Shown: positions 54,087 to 63,483, counted from the first letter of the stretch. The stretch: DNA of 64,000 nucleotides from Oscillatoria sp. SIO1A7 (GCA_010672965.1 JAAHFN010000022.1:62001-126000); one strand, 5' to 3'. The notes: generated by a model not told the origin, from the sequence alone. Numbers and translations: made by a program.

Positions 54087-54869
54087 TTAAGCAATAACCT
54101 GAATTGGACCTTTAACGCTGCCGCTGAAGAATTGTCGGACTAATGGGTTATCGCAATTATCAATGCCATCGATACTGCCTTCCCATTGAACTTTGCCTTG
54201 ATAGAGGAAAATAACGCGATCGCAGGTGCGGCGGATAGTGCTGTCTTGGTGAGTAACCATAACATAAGTGCTACAACCTCCCTTGGCTGCTTGCAACTGC
54301 CGGATTAAATCTTCTATCACCGTCGAGGCAATTGGATCTAGACCTGCTGTAGGTTCGTCGTATAGCAAAACTTCTGGATTGGCTCTAGGGTCTTCTGGGT
54401 TAGACATAATTGCACGGGCAAAACTAACCCGCTTGCGCATACCGCCAGATAGCTCCGCAGGGTAGCGATCGCCAATTCCTGGCAATCCCACCATCTCCAA
54501 CTTCTCGTTGACCAATTCTTTAATCTTGTTACGACGCAGTTTGGAATGCTGATACAGAAGAAACCCCACATTTTCATTAACAGTCAGCGAATCAAACAAA
54601 GCGGCATTCTGAAATACCATGCCAATTCCCATAGGATCCGCCAGATCGTCAACCCATCTTTCCCGAAGTTGTCCTTGGATATAAACTTCTCCCGCATCGG
54701 GTTCCAACAAGCCGGCAATTATGCGCAGAATCGTTGACTTTCCCGTTCCCGATGGGCCAATAATTCCCAACGCCTCATGTAGATTAATAGTTAGATCGAC
54801 ACCATCCAAGATTTTATTCGAGCCAAAAGTCTTAGAAATTCCCTTAAGTTCGATTGAAGGCTCCGACAT
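54087..54869 (-). CDS. MlaF/TGD3-type ABC transporter ATPase
   Basis: The 260-residue cytoplasmic ATPase has Walker A GPSGTGKST, the Q-loop in GMVFQNAALFDSLTVNENVG, the signature LSGGMRKRVSFARAI, Walker B EVLLYDEPTAGLDPIAS and the switch His in MVTHQDSTIRRTCDRV. These sequences match the lipid-transport (MCE-associated) ATPases. It should power the MCE protein encoded downstream on the same strand, moving lipids (perhaps thylakoid or outer-membrane lipids) through an unlinked permease. The C-terminus QFFSGSVKGPIQVI is short but complete. Confidence 0.93.
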   Translation of the reverse strand: MSEPSIELKGISKTFGSNKILDGVDLTINLHEALGIIGPSGTGKSTILRIIAGLLEPDAGEVYIQGQLRERWVDDLADPMGIGMVFQNAALFDSLTVNENVGFLLYQHSKLRRNKIKELVNEKLEMVGLPGIGDRYPAELSGGMRKRVSFARAIMSNPEDPRANPEVLLYDEPTAGLDPIASTVIEDLIRQLQAAKGGCSTYVMVTHQDSTIRRTCDRVIFLYQGKVQWEGSIDGIDNCDNPLVRQFFSGSVKGPIQVIA

Positions 54870-55249
54870 AAGCTGCTTTGTTTTTTATCCCGACCGGAAA
54901 CTGACCGTTTAGTATAGTTGTCCAAAAACGCAAGCCACAACCATTGGTCGCCCCCACCCAGATTTAGGATATGGGAAAAGGGTGGAACAGATGGAGGCGA
55001 GATGGGAGGAGATAATATTATTGACTTTTAGAGATTTCCAAATATCATATCCTCCCTCCAGGTTGCCGAACGGACTTTCCCGAAAAGTCTGCGACCCCGG
55101 ACGGGCGGGATATCTATGCTACAAACTGGGTAATTTATTTTTTGGAATTCCCTTAATTCCTCCCAACCCCGCCATCCTCCGCCTCTCTCTCCCCATCCTC
55201 CCCATCTCCCCAGTCGCCCCTACCACTAGAAATTTTCTGGTGTAAAGTT
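54870..55249. repeat. Gap with a CCAAATA / GGACGGGCGG repeat
   Basis: 55026-55150 is a diverged copy of the repeat at 45976 (GATTTCCAAATATCATATCC, CCGGACGGGCGGGATA, GGGTAATTTATTTTTTGGAA). The remainder is TCCTCCCCATC low complexity. No gene. Confidence 0.65.
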
Positions 55250-55282
55250 TTGTGTGAAAGGAGAAATAAAACCGAATCAGCT

Positions 55283-56674
55283 ATGTCAAACGGTTTATTA
55301 AAACAAGCCCTGCGGGCAATCCAAGTAGAGACCAGCTCCTTAGCTGCCCTGGGACGCAGAACCCCAAATCGCTTCCAATCGTGGTTCAAATGGCTGTCTC
55401 CGGGATTGTTCGTCAAACGTTGGTTGCTTTTGAGCCTGGGCGGCGTACTGCTGAGCCTCCTGGGTTTGGCGATTTGGATAAGGCTGACCCCTATTTTTAG
55501 AGTCATCCAGTTAGTTGAAGCATTTCTGGGGAAGATTGCTGCCATAATTCCCCATTACATCAGCGGGCCCCTAGTGTTTTTGGTGGGAATGCTTTTGCTA
55601 GTCTGGGGTCAAAGTCGAACAGTGGGCTCTATTAGCGAAGTGCTTAGACTTGGTGGGGATGAAGAAGAATTGGTTGACGTGCTTTTGAACCACCGCCGCT
55701 TAAATCGAGGACCAAAAATAGTGGCCGTTGGTGGGGGCACGGGTCTTTCCACTCTGCTTAGGGGACTTAAGACTTACAGCGCTAATATTAGCGCTATTGT
55801 TACCGTGGCTGACGATGGCGGCTCTTCGGGACGCCTACGGCGCGAAAATGGGATTCTCCCTCCAGGGGATATTCGCAACTGTTTGACGGCTCTGGCAGCA
55901 GAAGAAAAATTATTAACAGAATTGTTTGGATATCGCTTCCGGGCTGGGAATGGTTTGACAGGCCATAGTTTTGGTAATCTCTTCCTGACAGCAATGACCG
56001 ATATTGCTGGGGATTTGGAACGGGCGATCGCCGCTAGTTCCAAAGTTCTGGCCGTGCGGGGACAAGTCCTGCCAGCTACCCTCAGCGACGTTCACCTCTG
56101 GGCCGAGCTAGCCGACGGCCGTCGCATTGAGGGCGAGTCCAGTATCTCCGAAGCGAAAGGGACTATTGTGAAAATTGGCTGCACTCCCGCCAATCCACCC
56201 GCTTTGCCCAAAGTTTTGCAGGTTATTCGCGAAGCAGATTTGATTATCTTTGGGCCGGGAAGCCTCTATACTAGCGTTATTCCCAATCTCTTGGTGCGAG
56301 AAATTACCGAGGCGATCGCCAGTCGCTCGGTTCCCAAAATCTATATCTGCAATATAATGACTCAGCCCGGGGAAACCCAAGGCTATTCGGTTTCCGACCA
56401 TATCAAAGCCATTGATGCGGCTTGCGGACGCCCCCTATTCGATGCCGTTCTCGTCCAGCGAGAAGTTCCCTCGGCCAGCGCCCTAATTCGCTATGCCCAA
56501 GAAAATTCCCATCCCGTTTATCTCGATCGCGAAGCAGTTCGGGAATTAGGCCGTCAAATCGTCCCGGCCAATGTAATGGACCAAGACCCAGACGAAGGTT
56601 ATGTCCGCCATAACTCCCAAGCTTTAGCACGGGCATTGTTACGCTGGTACAGCCGCACTCAAGTCACAAGCTGA
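55283..56674 (+). CDS. YvcK/CofD-like gluconeogenesis factor with membrane anchor
   Basis: It is a UPF0052 (YvcK) protein, bound to nucleotide-sugar and needed in other bacteria for growth on gluconeogenic carbon and for cell shape. Two hydrophobic helices (about 43-65 and 78-100) precede the core. The core starts [20 protein letters not shown] and has [39 protein letters not shown] and [18 protein letters not shown], all typical. The ATG at 55283 gives a 463-residue protein; a TTG at 55250 adds 11 residues and has AGGAG within it. The membrane anchor is common in cyanobacteria. Confidence 0.9.
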   Translation: MSNGLLKQALRAIQVETSSLAALGRRTPNRFQSWFKWLSPGLFVKRWLLLSLGGVLLSLLGLAIWIRLTPIFRVIQLVEAFLGKIAAIIPHYISGPLVFLVGMLLLVWGQSRTVGSISEVLRLGGDEEELVDVLLNHRRLNRGPKIVAVGGGTGLSTLLRGLKTYSANISAIVTVADDGGSSGRLRRENGILPPGDIRNCLTALAAEEKLLTELFGYRFRAGNGLTGHSFGNLFLTAMTDIAGDLERAIAASSKVLAVRGQVLPATLSDVHLWAELADGRRIEGESSISEAKGTIVKIGCTPANPPALPKVLQVIREADLIIFGPGSLYTSVIPNLLVREITEAIASRSVPKIYICNIMTQPGETQGYSVSDHIKAIDAACGRPLFDAVLVQREVPSASALIRYAQENSHPVYLDREAVRELGRQIVPANVMDQDPDEGYVRHNSQALARALLRWYSRTQVTS

Positions 56675-56682
56675 CCAAAAAA

Positions 56683-56790
56683 GTTTTAAGTTTTAAGTTT
56701 TAAGTTTTGAGTTGCATTTAGCCAACTTGTAATATGACTGTATTATTGCAAATATATAACTCAAAACTCAAAACTCAAAACTTAAAATTA
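56683..56790. repeat. Facing TTTTAAG / AAAACTC arrays
   Basis: AAGTTTTAAGTTTTAAG (56683-56715) faces ACTCAAAACTCAAAACTC (56758-56785). Together they can form a hairpin in the gap between yvcK and tsaE. CCCAATGC heptamers follow. Confidence 0.8.
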
Positions 56791-56867
56791 CCATGCCCAA
56801 TGCGAATATGCCCAATGCCCAATGCCCTATATAATAATTTAGTCAAATAAAATAAATTGCAATAGCT

Positions 56868-57347
56868 ATGACTAAGATGCCGCTTGCAAATGCACAAGAC
56901 ACTTATGACTTGGGCATAGCCCTCGGAAAGACTCTTGACCCTGGTAGCAGTCTGTTGTTAGAGGGAGACTTGGGTGCGGGCAAAACTACTTTGGTTCAGG
57001 GACTGGCCTTCGGTATGGGCATTAAAGAACCTGTTGTTAGTCCGACATTCAATTTAATCGCCGAGTACCCAAAAGGTCGAATGCCTCTTTATCATATAGA
57101 CTTGTATCGCTTGCAACCTAAAGACATAAAGGATTTGAATCTAGAGTCATACTGGGAAGGTATCGAAGTCGAAAAAGGAATAGTTGCAATTGAATGGCCA
57201 GATAGACTGACCCATCTTCCCGAGGTCTATCTGCGGGTTCGTCTGTATAATGTCGATGAAGGAAGAGAAGCAGATATTACCCCAAGCGATGCCTTTGATT
57301 GGCTGGGATTTCTAAGGTATCACTATATGCTAGTTTATCATTCGTAA
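56868..57347 (+). CDS. tsaE: tRNA threonylcarbamoyladenosine biosynthesis ATPase
   Basis: It drives the TsaB-TsaD-TsaE complex that makes the t6A modification at tRNA position 37. Walker A is EGDLGAGKTTLVQG, followed by SPTFNLIAEYP, the HIDLYRLQ motif (catalytic region) and AIEWPDRL. The 159 residues match the family. The start ATG at 56868 has no strong ribosome-binding site. The other t6A genes are not nearby, as is usual in cyanobacteria. Confidence 0.94.
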   Translation: MTKMPLANAQDTYDLGIALGKTLDPGSSLLLEGDLGAGKTTLVQGLAFGMGIKEPVVSPTFNLIAEYPKGRMPLYHIDLYRLQPKDIKDLNLESYWEGIEVEKGIVAIEWPDRLTHLPEVYLRVRLYNVDEGREADITPSDAFDWLGFLRYHYMLVYHS

Positions 57348-57446
57348 TAATAAGCAATTGTTACTCTTAAATATAGCATTGGATTGGTAAGTTGACGGGC
57401 GAGGAAGCGATCGCCTCCTTTACTAGCTCTGAAAATGCGATCGCTC

Positions 57447-57575
57447 CTATTCATCGTTAGCCTCGTCATTAGCTCCCAGTAGAGATTGCATATTGGCAGG
57501 GGAAATAATTTCAATACAAGTGATTAGCGCGTTACCTGCCGCATCCCGAATTTCCACAGTTGCTAAGCGATCGCA
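57447..57575 (-). pseudogene. Fragment of a DUF4058-type protein
   Basis: On the minus strand the frame reads DRLATVEIRDAAGNALITCI then EIISPANMQSLLGAND and stops at 57447. It resembles the DUF4058 motif (V-E-I-R-D ... V-T-V-I-E-x-L-S-P), about 40 residues of a usually 250-residue protein. No start or upstream domain remains. Confidence 0.55.
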
Positions 57576-57839
57576 ATATAATAGAAAATGCAGAAACCTC
57601 TATCGCATTTTTCCGCATTTTCTACAGAGTCGTCATTATAAGCGATTCCCGGCCTAGGGTCAATGACCTAAATCTTCCAGATACAAGAAGGGGGTCACCG
57701 GGCTGTCGGGATAGCGATCGCACGGGACTAGACAAAAATGGTTCATTGTGGTAAATATACTAGGGGGCATCTTAAATTTTTTGTATAACGAGCGTTACTG
57801 TCCTATCCTTGACGTTAAGAGAAAGTTAGGTCAGGATGA

Positions 57840-58229
57840 TTGAGTTTATCTCTCATACTCGTTAATGTCTTCGAGCAATTAGAACATCAGGCGCGATCGC
57901 AATTTTTTGGGGTTATGAATAACAGCAATTTCCTAGCAAGCTACAAATTAGTATCGCCAGCAGGCGAAGAAATCCCCGTAATGCTGGTTTCGCAACCAAA
58001 GACTTTCCGGTATAGAGTTATTTCTGAAGCAGAATACGAAGAAGACCAAGCCATATCCATGTATGAATGGCATCCCTCGGAGGGAGTGACCTATAGAGGT
58101 TTTCCCCTCCCCGGCTTGGAGATATTGTCCTTGGAAGAACGAGTCTCGTCCCGGACGCCAAGTTGGGCGAGGCTTCTGGCAATGTTTTTGTCCCGTTTGA
58201 GATCTCCTTTATTGCGAAGTTCTCTTTAA
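57840..58229 (+). CDS. Unrecognised protein, possibly broken
   Basis: No family is recognised. From about residue 26 (MNNSNFLASYKLVSPAGEEI) the sequence is well-formed globular protein (PVMLVSQPKTFRYRVISEAEYEEDQ, then YRGFPLPGLEILSLEE). The last 30 residues (SSRTPSWARLLAMFLSRLRS) look like out-of-frame reading: the other frame at the same place gives VFVPFEISFIAKFSLIMELSPLY, part of an Rpn-like end. A more natural start is the ATG at about 57915. A frameshift or fusion junction near 58150 is likely. Confidence 0.5.
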   Translation: MSLSLILVNVFEQLEHQARSQFFGVMNNSNFLASYKLVSPAGEEIPVMLVSQPKTFRYRVISEAEYEEDQAISMYEWHPSEGVTYRGFPLPGLEILSLEERVSSRTPSWARLLAMFLSRLRSPLLRSSL

Positions 58230-58405
58230 TTATGGAACTATCACCTCTATATACAGAAAAGCTAGAAAGTGCTACTCAGCAAGTCATTCAGCAAGGTATC
58301 CAGCAAGGCATTCAGCAAGGCATTCTGCAAGGCATTCCGCAAGGGCAACGCCTGATGCTTGAGAGTATGATACAAGTCAAGTTTGGGCAGGAGGATCGCA
58401 TTTAA
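58163..58405 (+). pseudogene. C-terminal fragment of an Rpn-like (PD-(D/E)xK) protein
   Basis: The frame has MELSPLYTEKLESATQQVIQ followed by four to five QGI/QGIQ units, encoded by 12-bp DNA repeats (58275-58340), then QRLMLESMIQVKFGQEDRI. This is the ending of Rpn/DUF2887-type transposase-like nucleases common in cyanobacteria. The nuclease domain is missing. The frame overlaps the previous gene's 3' end. Confidence 0.6.
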
Positions 58406-58648
58406 GAAAATCTTTAACTTGCTCCCAGGGCACCTTGCCCAAAGCGAAAGCGGCGAAAGCTCCAAGGGCAATCAATGTAGCGGAGCCAAATATGCGATCG
58501 CTTTCAGACAAATTTGCTTGATGCTGGTGGACTGAGGTCCGATCGCTCTCTCGGTTTCGGGTCTTTTACTGCAAAACCCAAGGCCGCCACATTATGCCTG
58601 GGATTGACAATGTAGCGACCAAGGCCTGCGTTCTATATATATGAGTCT

Positions 58649-58744
58649 TTAACCCCCAGCAGCAAAAGTGCCCATAATTAGGGCGGATAGCAAAATGCCG
58701 GGGAAAAGAAGCGTTATCAACAGAAACAGATCGTGTCCGGTCAT
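58649..58744 (-). CDS. Single-helix peptide of 31 residues
   Basis: MTGHDLFLLITLLFPGILLS and on to ALIMGTFAAGG is one continuous hydrophobic helix with a short polar N-terminus. AGGAG lies seven bases before the ATG on the minus strand, and the stop is TAA. The size and layout are like cyanobacterial photosystem, cytochrome b6f or NDH accessory peptides, but I cannot match it to PsbX, PsbY, PetL, PetM, PetN, PsaI or NdhP. It could be undescribed or a chance frame; the good ribosome site and composition favour a real gene. Confidence 0.5.
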   Translation of the reverse strand: MTGHDLFLLITLLFPGILLSALIMGTFAAGG

Positions 58745-58999
58745 GTCATTTCTCCTGGTATGGGTTTTGGCTGTCGAGCAGCGTGTTTTTCATTCTATCG
58801 CGATCGCATTTTGTGAGAAATCTGGCGATCGCATCAGAGTTACCCGGTTTGGTTTTCTTGGAGAGTTATAGCGTAAGATACGGGCTTACCGCTATAACTC
58901 CCAATCTGGGACGTGCAAGTAGCACCAAAAATATATATATAGAGTTATATCTGACGATTTGCGCGATTTGCGTCAGTCTTAAAAATATTTTTATATATA

Positions 59000-59155
59000 A
59001 TATCAAATCCGTTTAAACAGTCACAGTTTGTAGGGGTTCCCCGTGCCCGCCCCGGGATAGCCTCATACAATCGGGGCGATAGCTTCGCTGACCTGACGGT
59101 GCGCTCTTGGGATTGCCCCTACGGGATTTATGGAACAGCTACGCGGATTTGATAT
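59000..59155. mobile_element. ATATCAAATCCG inverted-repeat element, copy 2
   Basis: It runs from ATATCAAATCCG to CGGATTTGATAT, 156 bases, with ACAGTTTGTAGGG, TTCCCCGTGCCCGCCCC and GGAACAGCTACGCGG shared with copy 1 at 35968. Confidence 0.85.
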
Positions 59156-59252
59156 AACAATTTGCCCAAACCGGACATGGTTTCCACTTGGCCCATCTGA
59201 TTTCTTTCCAAACACGGCAGCTCGCGATCGGGCAAACTTCGTTAAAACCCCG

Positions 59253-60974
59253 TTAAAACCCACAGATAGACGCCGGCTGCACTGGGCAAGTTTTATTGGA
59301 GATCGGGTTATGTCGTAAATCTAGCGTATTTAATTGACTCAGAGAAGCCAGAGGACTCGCATCGGCAACTAGATTGTCAATCAAAGAAAGTTTGCTGAGA
59401 TTTTGCAAGCCGGCAAGAGCCGCAACATCCGAGATGCGATTATTGCCGAGCCCGAGAGAGACGAGATTCTGGCAGGAAGACAAGGGACTCAGGTCGGAAA
59501 TTCGATTGTTAAAAAGCTGGACTTGCCTCAGCAGTGACAAATACGACAGGGGGCTAATATCGGCAATTTGATTGTTATTAAGCGCTACAGATTCTAGATT
59601 CTTCAGAGATTGCAACCGAGCTATATCGGCAATTTGATTATTGCCCAAATTCAGTTTGGCGAGGCCGGCTAATCCTTCCAGGGATTGGAGATTGATAATA
59701 GAATTATAATCCAGAGCCAGATCGGTCAAATTAGTCAGGGACTTCAACGGCGTAATGTCCGCTATTTGATTGTGGCTTAAGCTCAGATGGCTGAGCTGAG
59801 TAAGTCCCGCCAAGGGGTCGAGCTTGACGACCTTATTATAAGGAACAGAAAGATTAGTTAAATTAGCGAGATTGGCTAGGGGGCGAAGATCGGTAATTTG
59901 GTTAAAGCCGAGATTCAGATAGGTCAGCTTCTCCAGATTGGCCAAGGCACCGATATCGGCAATCTGATTATTACTAAGAACCAGGTCTGCCAGATCGGTC
60001 AGAGATGATAGGGCATTAATGTTGGAAATTTGATTTTGCCAGAGCTGGAGTTGGACGAGATTGGTTAGAGATGATAGGCCGTTGATGTCGGAAATTTGAT
60101 TTTGATTCAGATCTAGAGTCTCTAGCTGGGTCAAAGAAGATAAAGCGTCAATATCCGCAATCTGATTGTTACTCAGGAACAGCTCGGTTAGTTGGGTGGA
60201 GGAAGACAAGGCGCTAAGATCGGAGATTTGATTGAAACGCAGGTCTAGGCGAATCAAGTTAGCGAGGGATGATAGAGCAGCAATATCTGCTATTTTCTGG
60301 TTTTTAGCTAAGTTGAGATTTGCAAGCTGGGTCAGAGAGGACAAAGCGCCGATATCGGATATTTGATTTGAGGAGAGATCGAGATGGACGAGATTGGTTA
60401 GGGAGGATAGGAAACTAATATCCCTAATTTGATTGGCGGACAAGTTCAGGCGAGTTAGCTCTGTCAGAGTCGATAAAGAACTAATATCCCTAATTTGATT
60501 GGCGGACAAGTTCAGGCGAGTTAGCTCCGTCAGAGTTGATAAGGAACTAAGATCGGAGATTTGATTAAAACTGAGATCTAGTTTGGCGAGGTGAGTCAGA
60601 CTTTGCAGGGGGCGAAGGTCGGCAATTTTTGCAGAGCTGAGATTGAGTTCTTTAAGATTGCTTAGTTGTTTGGGAGCTAGATCGCATTCTTTTGCTCCCG
60701 TCCCGATCGCTCCCGATCGCCTTACTCCCGATCGCTCCAAAATCATATTTACTGTATGTCTGGCCTCGGGGGCGAGGTCGCCTTGTTCTCCCAAGCACCA
60801 GCGGACAAATTGGGATAAATCCGGTTTTGGCTCTTGAGGATTGGCGATGCGATCGCTCTGTTGACTACAACCCTGCAAGCCCACAAGCACCAGCAACACT
60901 ATATATATAGTAAAGCTTGAAAGCTTTTGGCTAGAATCGAACCTGTTTCTAAAAAACTGTGCTAACATTCTCAA
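59253..60974 (-). CDS. Leucine-rich-repeat lipoprotein (internalin-like)
   Basis: The 573-residue protein has a lipoprotein signal (IVLLVLVGLQGC, lipobox cysteine near residue 35). A short Pro/Asp-rich segment follows, then about 20 units of 22 residues of the form LxxLxxLxxLDLSxNQISDI, the SDS22/internalin type of LRR, to near the C-terminus. It would sit at the outer face of a membrane and bind protein or polysaccharide. Two adjacent units near residue 155 are identical at the DNA level (60415-60540). Partner unknown. Confidence 0.9.
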   Translation of the reverse strand: MRMLAQFFRNRFDSSQKLSSFTIYIVLLVLVGLQGCSQQSDRIANPQEPKPDLSQFVRWCLGEQGDLAPEARHTVNMILERSGVRRSGAIGTGAKECDLAPKQLSNLKELNLSSAKIADLRPLQSLTHLAKLDLSFNQISDLSSLSTLTELTRLNLSANQIRDISSLSTLTELTRLNLSANQIRDISFLSSLTNLVHLDLSSNQISDIGALSSLTQLANLNLAKNQKIADIAALSSLANLIRLDLRFNQISDLSALSSSTQLTELFLSNNQIADIDALSSLTQLETLDLNQNQISDINGLSSLTNLVQLQLWQNQISNINALSSLTDLADLVLSNNQIADIGALANLEKLTYLNLGFNQITDLRPLANLANLTNLSVPYNKVVKLDPLAGLTQLSHLSLSHNQIADITPLKSLTNLTDLALDYNSIINLQSLEGLAGLAKLNLGNNQIADIARLQSLKNLESVALNNNQIADISPLSYLSLLRQVQLFNNRISDLSPLSSCQNLVSLGLGNNRISDVAALAGLQNLSKLSLIDNLVADASPLASLSQLNTLDLRHNPISNKTCPVQPASICGF

Positions 60975-61013
60975 AGTAAAAAATTGGGACTCCTTGCCGA
61001 GGAAAAGCCAACC

Positions 61014-61322
61014 ATGACAATCGAGGCAATTTTCACTGTCGCCAACGTATTCGTTTTGCCATTTTGGACCTTGATAATTTTCTTGCCCAACTGGGGCGTA
61101 ACTCGCAAGGTAATGGAATCTTATCTTCCTTTCGCGTTATTAGCTTGTCTTTATCTATACTTATTGACCGGCGAAATAAATGCCGAAACTGCCCAGGCCC
61201 TTGCAAACCCGAAGCTCGCAGACATTGCCCGCTTCTTTGCCTAAGAAGGCGCTGCAGCCACGGGTTGGGTGCATTTTTTGGTTATGGATTTATTCGTTGG
61301 CAGATGGATCTATTGGGAATGA
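61014..61322 (+). pseudogene. ABA4-like (DUF4281) membrane protein, doubly broken
   Basis: The frame gives MTIEAIFTVANVFVLPFWTL, LNAETAQALANPKLADIARF-like sequence, a TAA at 61242-61244, then EGAAATGWVHFLVMDLFVGR WIYWE and TGA at 61320. Relatives are about 150 residues with further helices after the W-I-Y-W-E block, so the C-terminal third is also lost. In plants ABA4 is needed for neoxanthin formation; in cyanobacteria its role is unclear. The GAGGAAAAGCC site precedes the ATG. Confidence 0.75.
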
Positions 61323-61398
61323 CCAATACAATAACAGGTCCAGTATAGTGGCCTGTGCTGTCAGTAGGTCGGACCAACTTTATAACTTGAAATATACT

Positions 61399-62094
61399 AT
61401 GCAATTAGTAACTCATTGCGATGTAGCTACTGGGGGCTCATATAGCGACATCTCGAACGCAACTAACAAGGCATTAAAAGTGATAATGTCTTCGGTATCA
61501 CTTTGCGCTGACTCAAAGATAAACTTATGGAATAATGCTTCAGTTGTTAACTCTGAGATTATATTGGGCGATCGCTGTTTGCTGGATATTGGGTATGGTA
61601 CTATACTTAGGGGCGTTAAGATTGCTTTGTAAAACCCAAACACAACACTTAAAATTGGGCAAAAATCTGTCTTAAATCACGGCGCTAGAATTCATTGCGA
61701 AAACAGCATTGTGATAGGCGATCGTAATTTGATTGCCCCAGTAACTTTCATAACTGATTCTCAGATGCACCATTTAGACCCAGAGCTACGCACTCGGGAA
61801 ATTGAAAATTATTCTGAGTATTCTTTTAAAATTTCAAGACTTAGAACCGTTCCGGTAGTTATTGGCGACAAGTGCTGGTTTGGGATTTATTCTCAAATTC
61901 AAATAGCTAAGCAAGGAATTGACCGAATAGTAATTGCCGACGGGACTGTAGTGGGTGGTGGTGCCGTGGTTAAAGACCCGGTATTGGAGCCCTACAAGAA
62001 GATAGCAGGCTTTCCAGCCAAAATCATTGGGAATGCACCTCCTAATTTTACGAAAGAGGAGCTATTAAAAATGAATCTTGCATACTGGGGCTAA
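61399..62094 (+). pseudogene. Hexapeptide-repeat acetyltransferase split by one in-frame TAA
   Basis: Before the TAA at 61630-61632: SEIILGDRCLLDIGYGTILR. After it, in the same frame: NPNTTLKIGQKSVLNHGARI, VIGDRNLIAPVTFITDSQMH, and VVIGDKCWFGIYSQIQIAKQ, all left-handed beta-helix coils of an O-acetyltransferase (maltose/virginiamycin acetyltransferase type), ending with AGFPAKIIGN. The hexapeptide register continues through the stop, so one codon was changed. Such enzymes acetylate sugars of surface polysaccharides. The 5' end may also be truncated; no ribosome site is visible at ATG 61399. Confidence 0.75.
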
Positions 62095-62105
62095 GAGGCT
62101 GATAA

Positions 62106-62363
62106 TCAATTTAAATAAAGCTCTAGATCGGTCGGGGCACCGTTAACCTCTAATTGCAGACCGCCTACATCTAAATCAAATGTCTGATTGGCGGGCATAT
62201 AAAATTCTATGCTCAAACCATGCAAATTAGAAGAAAGCGAATTGGGAATTTGATGCAATATTGAGAACTGTGCCCATGAAGTGTTGAAAGATACCCGCCC
62301 TATCTCAGTCCAAGGATGCCCTCCACCTGAAATAATGACACCCAGAAAAAAACCGGTTGTGTC
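62106..62363 (-). pseudogene. C-terminal fragment of an unrecognised protein
   Basis: On the minus strand a frame with no start codon reads HPWTEIGRVSFNTSWAQFSI, LSSNLHGLSIEFYMPANQTF and DLDVGGLQLEVNGAPTDLEL YLN, then stops. Its composition is that of a beta-rich domain, perhaps a carbohydrate-binding module. A TAA precedes it in frame at 62366-62364 and nothing convincing lies above. It is a 3' remnant. Confidence 0.5.
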
Positions 62364-62687
62364 TTATTTTCTCTTTGCGCCGCTATCCAACTTACTCTCG
62401 CTCGTTTTCCCGATTTTAATGCGTAAAACCTTTTCCCTATTTCACAGTCTTAAGCTGCTTTGGTATTGCAATAACATCTTCCAAACTCGATTAAAAAGCG
62501 AGCCTCCTTTGCGGAAAAGCTTCGCTTACGCCTCAATTACTAGAAAAGACAGATATTACGATCGCCCGCGCTTATTCCCAAACAAAATAGCGATCGCTTT
62601 CTGGGAAAAAAGTCTATCGCTCTCTGGTGGGAAAAAGGCGATAGCCCGTGACTTCGTAAATTACCAATTATCGGCTAGGTCTCCTTC

Positions 62688-62832
62688 AGGGAATCAGGGA
62701 GCATTTCAATTTCGTATCTAGCCGCCTAACGCCTATAGGCGTAAGCCCCGCCTCCCAGGCGGCTGGCCCGGCTACACAAACAAAGCCCTCCGGGCTGTCC
62801 CGTTACAAAAGTGAAATGCTCCCAGGGAATCA
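62688..62832. mobile_element. Non-autonomous element with 9-bp target duplication (copy 3)
   Basis: The element at 62697-62823 (127 bases; GGGAGCATTTCAATTTCG to AAAAGTGAAATGCTCCC) is flanked by AGGGAATCA at 62688-62696 and 62824-62832. The inner part has nested palindromes (GCCTATAGGC, GCCCTCCGGGC) unlike copies 1 and 2. Confidence 0.87.
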
Positions 62833-62890
62833 CATCGTATTTTTCTCCTTTAACCTTAAATACTCTAGTAATCTCTTAATTTTTAATGTT

Positions 62891-63151
62891 TCAATTTTTA
62901 TAAACATTTTTTCGATGCTTACAATGAAGCAATAACACCAACAATTTTTTATCATTGATTTCGTAGCGCACGCGATAATCACCAATGCGGAGCCGATATT
63001 CATTGTCACAGCCTTTTAACTTTACAGTTCCGGGAGGCCGAGGGTCTTCACCCAATGGCGTTATTTTTTCAATAATTCGCTCTTGGATATCTTCGGGCAG
63101 ACTATCTAGTTGCTTTTGCAACGGTTTCGGAACTATTACGGTATAAGTTAT
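62891..63151 (-). pseudogene. RelE/ParE-type toxin with lost start codon
   Basis: The protein TYTVIVPKPLQKQLDSLPED IQERIIEKI, with LGEDPRPPGTVKLKG and YRLRIGDYRVRYEINDKKLL, is a full RelE/ParE-superfamily mRNA interferase or gyrase toxin of about 86 residues. The expected ATG is ATA (63151-63149). An in-frame ATG at 63238 would add 29 residues that look non-native. The preceding antitoxin is truncated, so the module is probably silent. Confidence 0.8.
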
Positions 63152-63218
63152 GGAGTTTTGTTCTTCCGAGAAGCAATATATCGATCTAGGGTTTGATAGT
63201 CTCCTGCTTGGTAGGCAG
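63148..63218 (-). pseudogene. C-terminus of the cognate antitoxin
   Basis: In the overlapping frame the sequence reads TAYQAGDYQTLDRYIASRKNKTP and stops at TAA (63150-63148). It is the usual antitoxin ending upstream of RelE-type toxins. Immediately above it is ATATCAAATCCG, the terminus of the dispersed element, which marks the breakpoint where the rest of the gene was lost. Confidence 0.7.
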
Positions 63219-63483
63219 TACGGATTTGATATTAACAACAGCTAAAACAACGCGGAAAGTAGCCTAAATTATCAACTACAGTGGATCCTAGCTGTATGAA
63301 TTAGTCAAAAGCTATATTTTATAAGGGGCCAAATACTCGGAGACCAAGGCCAATATTTTTAGTAAAGCGCAAATCTGTTGGCCGGGGATCCAGCTATCGC
63401 GACTGAAGCTGTAATATTAGGCTATAGGACAATGCAGAAACTGCGCGAAGTGCAGAAGGCGCAAAAAATTTTTCTATTTAATG

